Origin: Cyanobacteria bacterium HKST-UBA02
GTDB lineage: Bacteria > Cyanobacteriota > Vampirovibrionia > Obscuribacterales > Obscuribacteraceae
Reading direction: 5' to 3'
Length of the DNA: 6,719 nucleotides
NCBI GenBank assembly: GCA_020431945.1
Contig: JAGQHH010000037.1
Span: forward strand, 1-6,719
The notes beneath the pieces were generated by a model that was not told the DNA's origin, ran no database searches, and saw only the letters and a program-made list of their open reading frames with translations. The position numbers were made by a program, and so were the translations under genes. Positions 4,023 through 6,719 of this stretch are shown here, piece after piece. Position 1 is the first letter of the stretch. Every line of letters starts with the position of its first letter.

Positions 4023-6292
4023 GATCGAGAAGTAAAAAGAAAGCTCTAGCGGAAATTCTGAGACAGGCACTGAGCCTGTCTCTCAGCCTTTCGCTGCTTT
4101 CTTGCTCGGCGATCCTGGCTCAGGAGAAAGACCCGACAGGCAGTGACAGCCCGGGCGAGACCGCCCAACCAGGCGAGCTGGTTCCGCCTCCGGATAAGAC
4201 CGATTCAAGTTCTGATTCTAAATCTGAATCAACCCCAGTTCCCGAGCAGACCGCCACCCCTGATCCGGCGCCTGAGCCCAAAACAAAGAAAAAAGAGAAG
4301 AGCGCCAGCAAGAAAAAGAAGAAAGACAAGAAAGACAAGGCAGCCGCAGAGGAACCCGCGACTCCAGTAGATCTGGCGCCCCAGTCCCCGGACGCCACCA
4401 CCAGTGAAGACAAGGGTGAGCCGCAAAACAATGAGAATGCCGCAACCGGAGCGGAAGAGAAGCCCGGACCCACACCAGACGAGAAATCCGAAGAAAAAGC
4501 CGTCGAAAAATCCGAAGAGAAAGCCGAAGAAGCAGGAGACACCGGACAATCCGGCGGATCAAAACGCGAAACAAGAAAGCCGGCCTCCGGCACCGCCGAT
4601 GATGCTGTTGCCGACGAAGACGCGGTACCGAAGAAAAAGAAATTCAAGAAACCCGAGCATATCTCGGAAGCCGACAGGCTGCTTCTCGAGAACAAATTCG
4701 AGGAAGCCGAAGAAGCTTACCGGGCTCTGGTCACCGACGACGAGACCGGCGACGCCTATGCCGGACTGGCAGTGGCCCTGGCCAAACAGCAGTGGCCGAA
4801 GAAAGTCCTCGAGGCCGAGCGCATAGTCAGGAAGGGCAACGAAGAGTTTCCAGAAAACCCCAACATGATGGCGGCAGCAGCCTTCGTCGCCCTGGAGCAT
4901 TCCCGGACCGTGAGCTCGCCGGCCAAACGGGATCTCTATGTCGAGGCAGCCGAAAAGCTCAGCAAAAGAGCCCTCCGAGACAACCCCGAGATCGCTATAG
5001 CCCAGCAGACCCTCGGTCTGGCCAAAATGGCCCAGGACGATCCCGAAGGAGCCATCAAGCCGTTTCGCTCGGCCGCCCGCATCGCCGAAGATCCGGTCAA
5101 CCTCACCCTCTGGGCCGAAGCCCTTCTCAGGGTCAACCCCAAAGACTCCAAGGCAGACGAGATCATCGAGGAAGTGCTCTCTCAAGATCCGGATTACAAT
5201 CCGGCCCGCTTGCAAAAAGCCATCATCCTCACGAACAAAGGCAAACACGAAGAGGCTTTCACCGAGCTGCACACTATCCCGAGAGACGAACGGGAATCGG
5301 ACTGGCAGAATGTCCAGGGCGATATCTTCCGCAAGCAGGGCGACGGCGCCTCCGCTCTGGCCAGCTGGAAAGAAGCGAACCGGCTCAATCCACGCAACCC
5401 CGAGCCCTACAAGCGTATGGGTGAATACTATGCAGTACGGGGGGACGGGGAGCTGGCCATATCAGAATGGCACAACGCCCTGGAGATCCTCCCCAACGAC
5501 ATGAAGATGCGCTCCCAGATGGCGGAGCTCGCCCTGAGACTGGACAAGCTCGAAGTAGCCGAGCAGGAGTATCGCACCATCCTGAACGTCAAGCCCGACG
5601 ATCCGAAAGCCCTCCTCGGCCTTTCCCGGGTCTATTTCCGCAAGGCTCGCCGGGAAGGCGGTCAGTATCCTCCCGATTTCCAGGCTCTCATGAACCATGT
5701 GGAGAATGTCCTGGCTGAGCAGTCGGTCACGGGCGAAGTGGTCAAAGGCGCTGCCAACCTGAGAGAGAACATCCAGCTTTCCGAAGCGGAAAAGGCTCTT
5801 ACTCAAAAACGATTCAGAGAGGCCGGCAATCTTTTCAATCAGGTTATCGAAAAAAACAGAGATGATCCATACAACCTCCTGACTCTCGCCGAGCAAGCCT
5901 ATAACGACGGCGACCTCAAGACAGCCGAGCGCGCCTATGGCTATGCCCGGGAGATTCCCGAAGTGGCGCCCCGGGCCGAGCAGGGCATATCCAAGATAAT
6001 CTCCCAGCGCACCGAGGCAAACCGGCACACCAAGCTCGGTGACGCCACCTGGAAGCTGCCGGAGGTCGCCATGGACCATTACAAGCAGGCGCTCGTGCAC
6101 GATCCGCAGCATCCGCCCGCCTACTACGGGCTCTTCTCTTTGATGTGCAAGAAAAAGGACGATCCGGAGAAAGCCATGGACTACGGGAACTGCTTTCTGG
6201 AAGCCTCGGATGATGCCGATCCTCTCCGGAAAGAAGTAGAAGAGAATCTTTCGAAGCTTAAAAAACGTGTCGATAAGGAAAATTCAAAGTAA
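4019..6292 (+). CDS. Exported TPR protein with a long charged disordered N-terminal region (757 aa)
   Basis: The ATG overlaps the stop of the preceding TPR gene (ATGA), with GAGG three bases upstream, so translation is probably coupled. Residues 1-34 are a signal: a very basic start (RSRSKKK), then LSLSLSLSLLSCSAILA. It may be cut by signal peptidase I after AILA, or be a lipoprotein with LLSC and Cys29 lipidated. Residues 35-213 are low complexity, rich in Lys, Glu, Pro, Ser and Asp, with a lysine block at 88-107 and a tandem EKSEEKA repeat at 155-169; this should be disordered and could span the envelope or bind surfaces. About ten TPRs fill 214-732, among them 324-356, 428-460, 461-494, 495-528, 583-616, 617-648 and 664-697, with endings such as ANRLNPRN, ILNVKPDD and ALVHDPQH. 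The C-terminus is a charged helix (KLKKRVDKENSK). Only Cys29, 710 and 725 are present. It is probably a periplasmic or outer-membrane-facing scaffold; the partner is unknown. Confidence 0.9.
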   Translation: MRSRSKKKALAEILRQALSLSLSLSLLSCSAILAQEKDPTGSDSPGETAQPGELVPPPDKTDSSSDSKSESTPVPEQTATPDPAPEPKTKKKEKSASKKKKKDKKDKAAAEEPATPVDLAPQSPDATTSEDKGEPQNNENAATGAEEKPGPTPDEKSEEKAVEKSEEKAEEAGDTGQSGGSKRETRKPASGTADDAVADEDAVPKKKKFKKPEHISEADRLLLENKFEEAEEAYRALVTDDETGDAYAGLAVALAKQQWPKKVLEAERIVRKGNEEFPENPNMMAAAAFVALEHSRTVSSPAKRDLYVEAAEKLSKRALRDNPEIAIAQQTLGLAKMAQDDPEGAIKPFRSAARIAEDPVNLTLWAEALLRVNPKDSKADEIIEEVLSQDPDYNPARLQKAIILTNKGKHEEAFTELHTIPRDERESDWQNVQGDIFRKQGDGASALASWKEANRLNPRNPEPYKRMGEYYAVRGDGELAISEWHNALEILPNDMKMRSQMAELALRLDKLEVAEQEYRTILNVKPDDPKALLGLSRVYFRKARREGGQYPPDFQALMNHVENVLAEQSVTGEVVKGAANLRENIQLSEAEKALTQKRFREAGNLFNQVIEKNRDDPYNLLTLAEQAYNDGDLKTAERAYGYAREIPEVAPRAEQGISKIISQRTEANRHTKLGDATWKLPEVAMDHYKQALVHDPQHPPAYYGLFSLMCKKKDDPEKAMDYGNCFLEASDDADPLRKEVEENLSKLKKRVDKENSK
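4060..4082 (+). other. Hairpin in the signal-peptide coding region
   Basis: GAGACAGGC (4060-4068), a five-base loop ACTGA, and the perfect complement GCCTGTCTC (4074-4082) make a nine-base-pair stem about 40 bases into the second TPR gene. There is no U-tract, so it is not an intrinsic terminator. In mRNA it could slow early elongation or affect re-initiation at the coupled start. Confidence 0.55.
4481..4528 (+). repeat. Two-copy 24-base tandem repeat in the charged region
   Basis: Two 8-codon units (EKSEEKAV and EKSEEKAE) lie side by side, with synonymous differences between the copies. They sit inside the disordered Lys/Glu segment of the 757-aa protein. Confidence 0.7.
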
Positions 6293-6320
6293 GATCTTGA
6301 AAGTGGTTCGCAAAGAAGCA

Positions 6321-6325
6321 AGGAG
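6321..6325 (+). promoter_or_regulatory. Shine-Dalgarno site for the ATG at 6331
   Basis: AGGAG five bases before the ATG, in the 38-base gap after the 757-aa gene. It supports a real third gene in the plus-strand cluster although only part of that gene is in the window. Confidence 0.75.
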
Positions 6326-6330
6326 CCGAT

Positions 6331-6719
6331 ATGGACTTAAGCAATCTCAGAGGCAGCCCGAAAGGGAAGAAGAGGGAATCCTCGAAGTCCGCACGCAGCT
6401 CCGACAGCAGTGCGCAAGACGACAACAATAACCACAATCAGCTCGCCAAACCCAAAGATGTTACCCAGACCAAAGCCTGGCAGCAGAGCACCGGCGGCCT
6501 AAAGCAGATGTGGGAGAACTATGTCAGCATTCTGGCCACTCAGTTTCAGCGGCTCGATCGGCCGGCACAGGAGCAGCTGATAATGAGGCTCTGCCAGGTA
6601 ATCACAGTGGGTTGCGCCATAGTCCTTACCAATTTCTTCTACCAGTTCATTCCTCTGATGATCCGAGTGTTCGCCTTCCCGGCGATCCTCGTGGGCTCCT
6701 GGTTCGTTGCCACCAAAGT
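6331..6719 (+). CDS. Membrane protein of unknown function, N-terminal 129 codons (runs off the right edge)
   Basis: The frame is open from the ATG at 6331 to the window end, with a good AGGAG site. I do not recognise a family. Residues 1-50 are polar and basic, with Ser-rich and Asn-rich patches (SSKSARSSDSS; DDNNNHNQ), and are probably disordered. Residues 50-86 look helical and amphipathic (WQQSTGGLKQMWENYVSI). Two hydrophobic stretches follow, at about 87-107 (LCQVITVGCAIVLTNFFYQF) and 108-127 (PLMIRVFAFPAILVGSWFVA), separated by only a few residues, so they would form a tight hairpin or one kinked pair in the membrane. With no cleavable signal before them, the N-terminus is probably cytoplasmic. 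Its place after two TPR genes suggests it is the inner-membrane partner of that system, which is inference from context. Confidence 0.82.
   Translation, partial: MDLSNLRGSPKGKKRESSKSARSSDSSAQDDNNNHNQLAKPKDVTQTKAWQQSTGGLKQMWENYVSILATQFQRLDRPAQEQLIMRLCQVITVGCAIVLTNFFYQFIPLMIRVFAFPAILVGSWFVATK

Noticed and set aside
3383..4070. Long open frames on the minus strand opposite the first TPR gene
   Set aside because: The Ser/Leu/Pro-rich translations mirror Glu/Lys/Gly-rich sense codons; the sense frame has clear TPR structure.
4280..4339. A-rich lysine tract as a programmed frameshift site
   Set aside because: The A6 run is codon-aligned as AAA AAA G and does not fit the X XXY YYZ register in the reading frame, and the frame continues intact into TPRs.
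4559..6112. Antisense frames of over 200 codons opposite the second TPR gene
   Set aside because: Typical shadows of a GC-rich sense gene; no start signals and no recognisable domains.

Overview
The window is a dense bacterial segment with two divergently oriented gene clusters on either side of a 390-base AT-rich control region (1806-2195). Almost every product carries a Sec-type signal peptide, a lipobox or membrane segments, which points to a diderm bacterium and to a cell-envelope locus. Coding DNA is moderately GC-rich and the central gap is clearly AT-richer. No rRNA, tRNA, CRISPR array, integrase or transposase was found. I cannot place the organism from this sequence. A weak impression, from exported multi-TPR proteins beside poly-glycine secreted proteins, is an uncultivated lineage such as the non-photosynthetic cyanobacterial relatives (Obscuribacterales-like), but this is a guess.

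Left arm, minus strand, read from 1805 down to 1: a 328-aa secreted protein with three pure glycine runs (9, 8 and 13 residues) and a very basic C-terminus; a 225-aa secreted Gly/Pro-rich protein of similar layout; and the first 30 codons of a lipoprotein that runs off the left edge. Gaps are 45 and 3 bases and each gene has its own ribosome binding site, so this looks like one operon.

Right arm, plus strand, read from 2196: a 608-aa TPR protein, a 757-aa TPR protein overlapping it by four bases (ATGA, typical of translational coupling), and, 38 bases further on, the start of a small membrane protein cut by the right edge. This also looks like one operon.

The two arms share control DNA containing an exact 11-base direct repeat 74 bases apart, an AT-rich palindrome cluster and a 17-codon leader ORF whose stop codon touches the GTG start of the first TPR gene. 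My inference is that the arms encode one envelope assembly: TPR scaffolds at the membrane, with secreted glycine-rich low-complexity proteins and a lipoprotein as structural or cargo parts. No enzymatic motif was seen, so the actual function is unknown.
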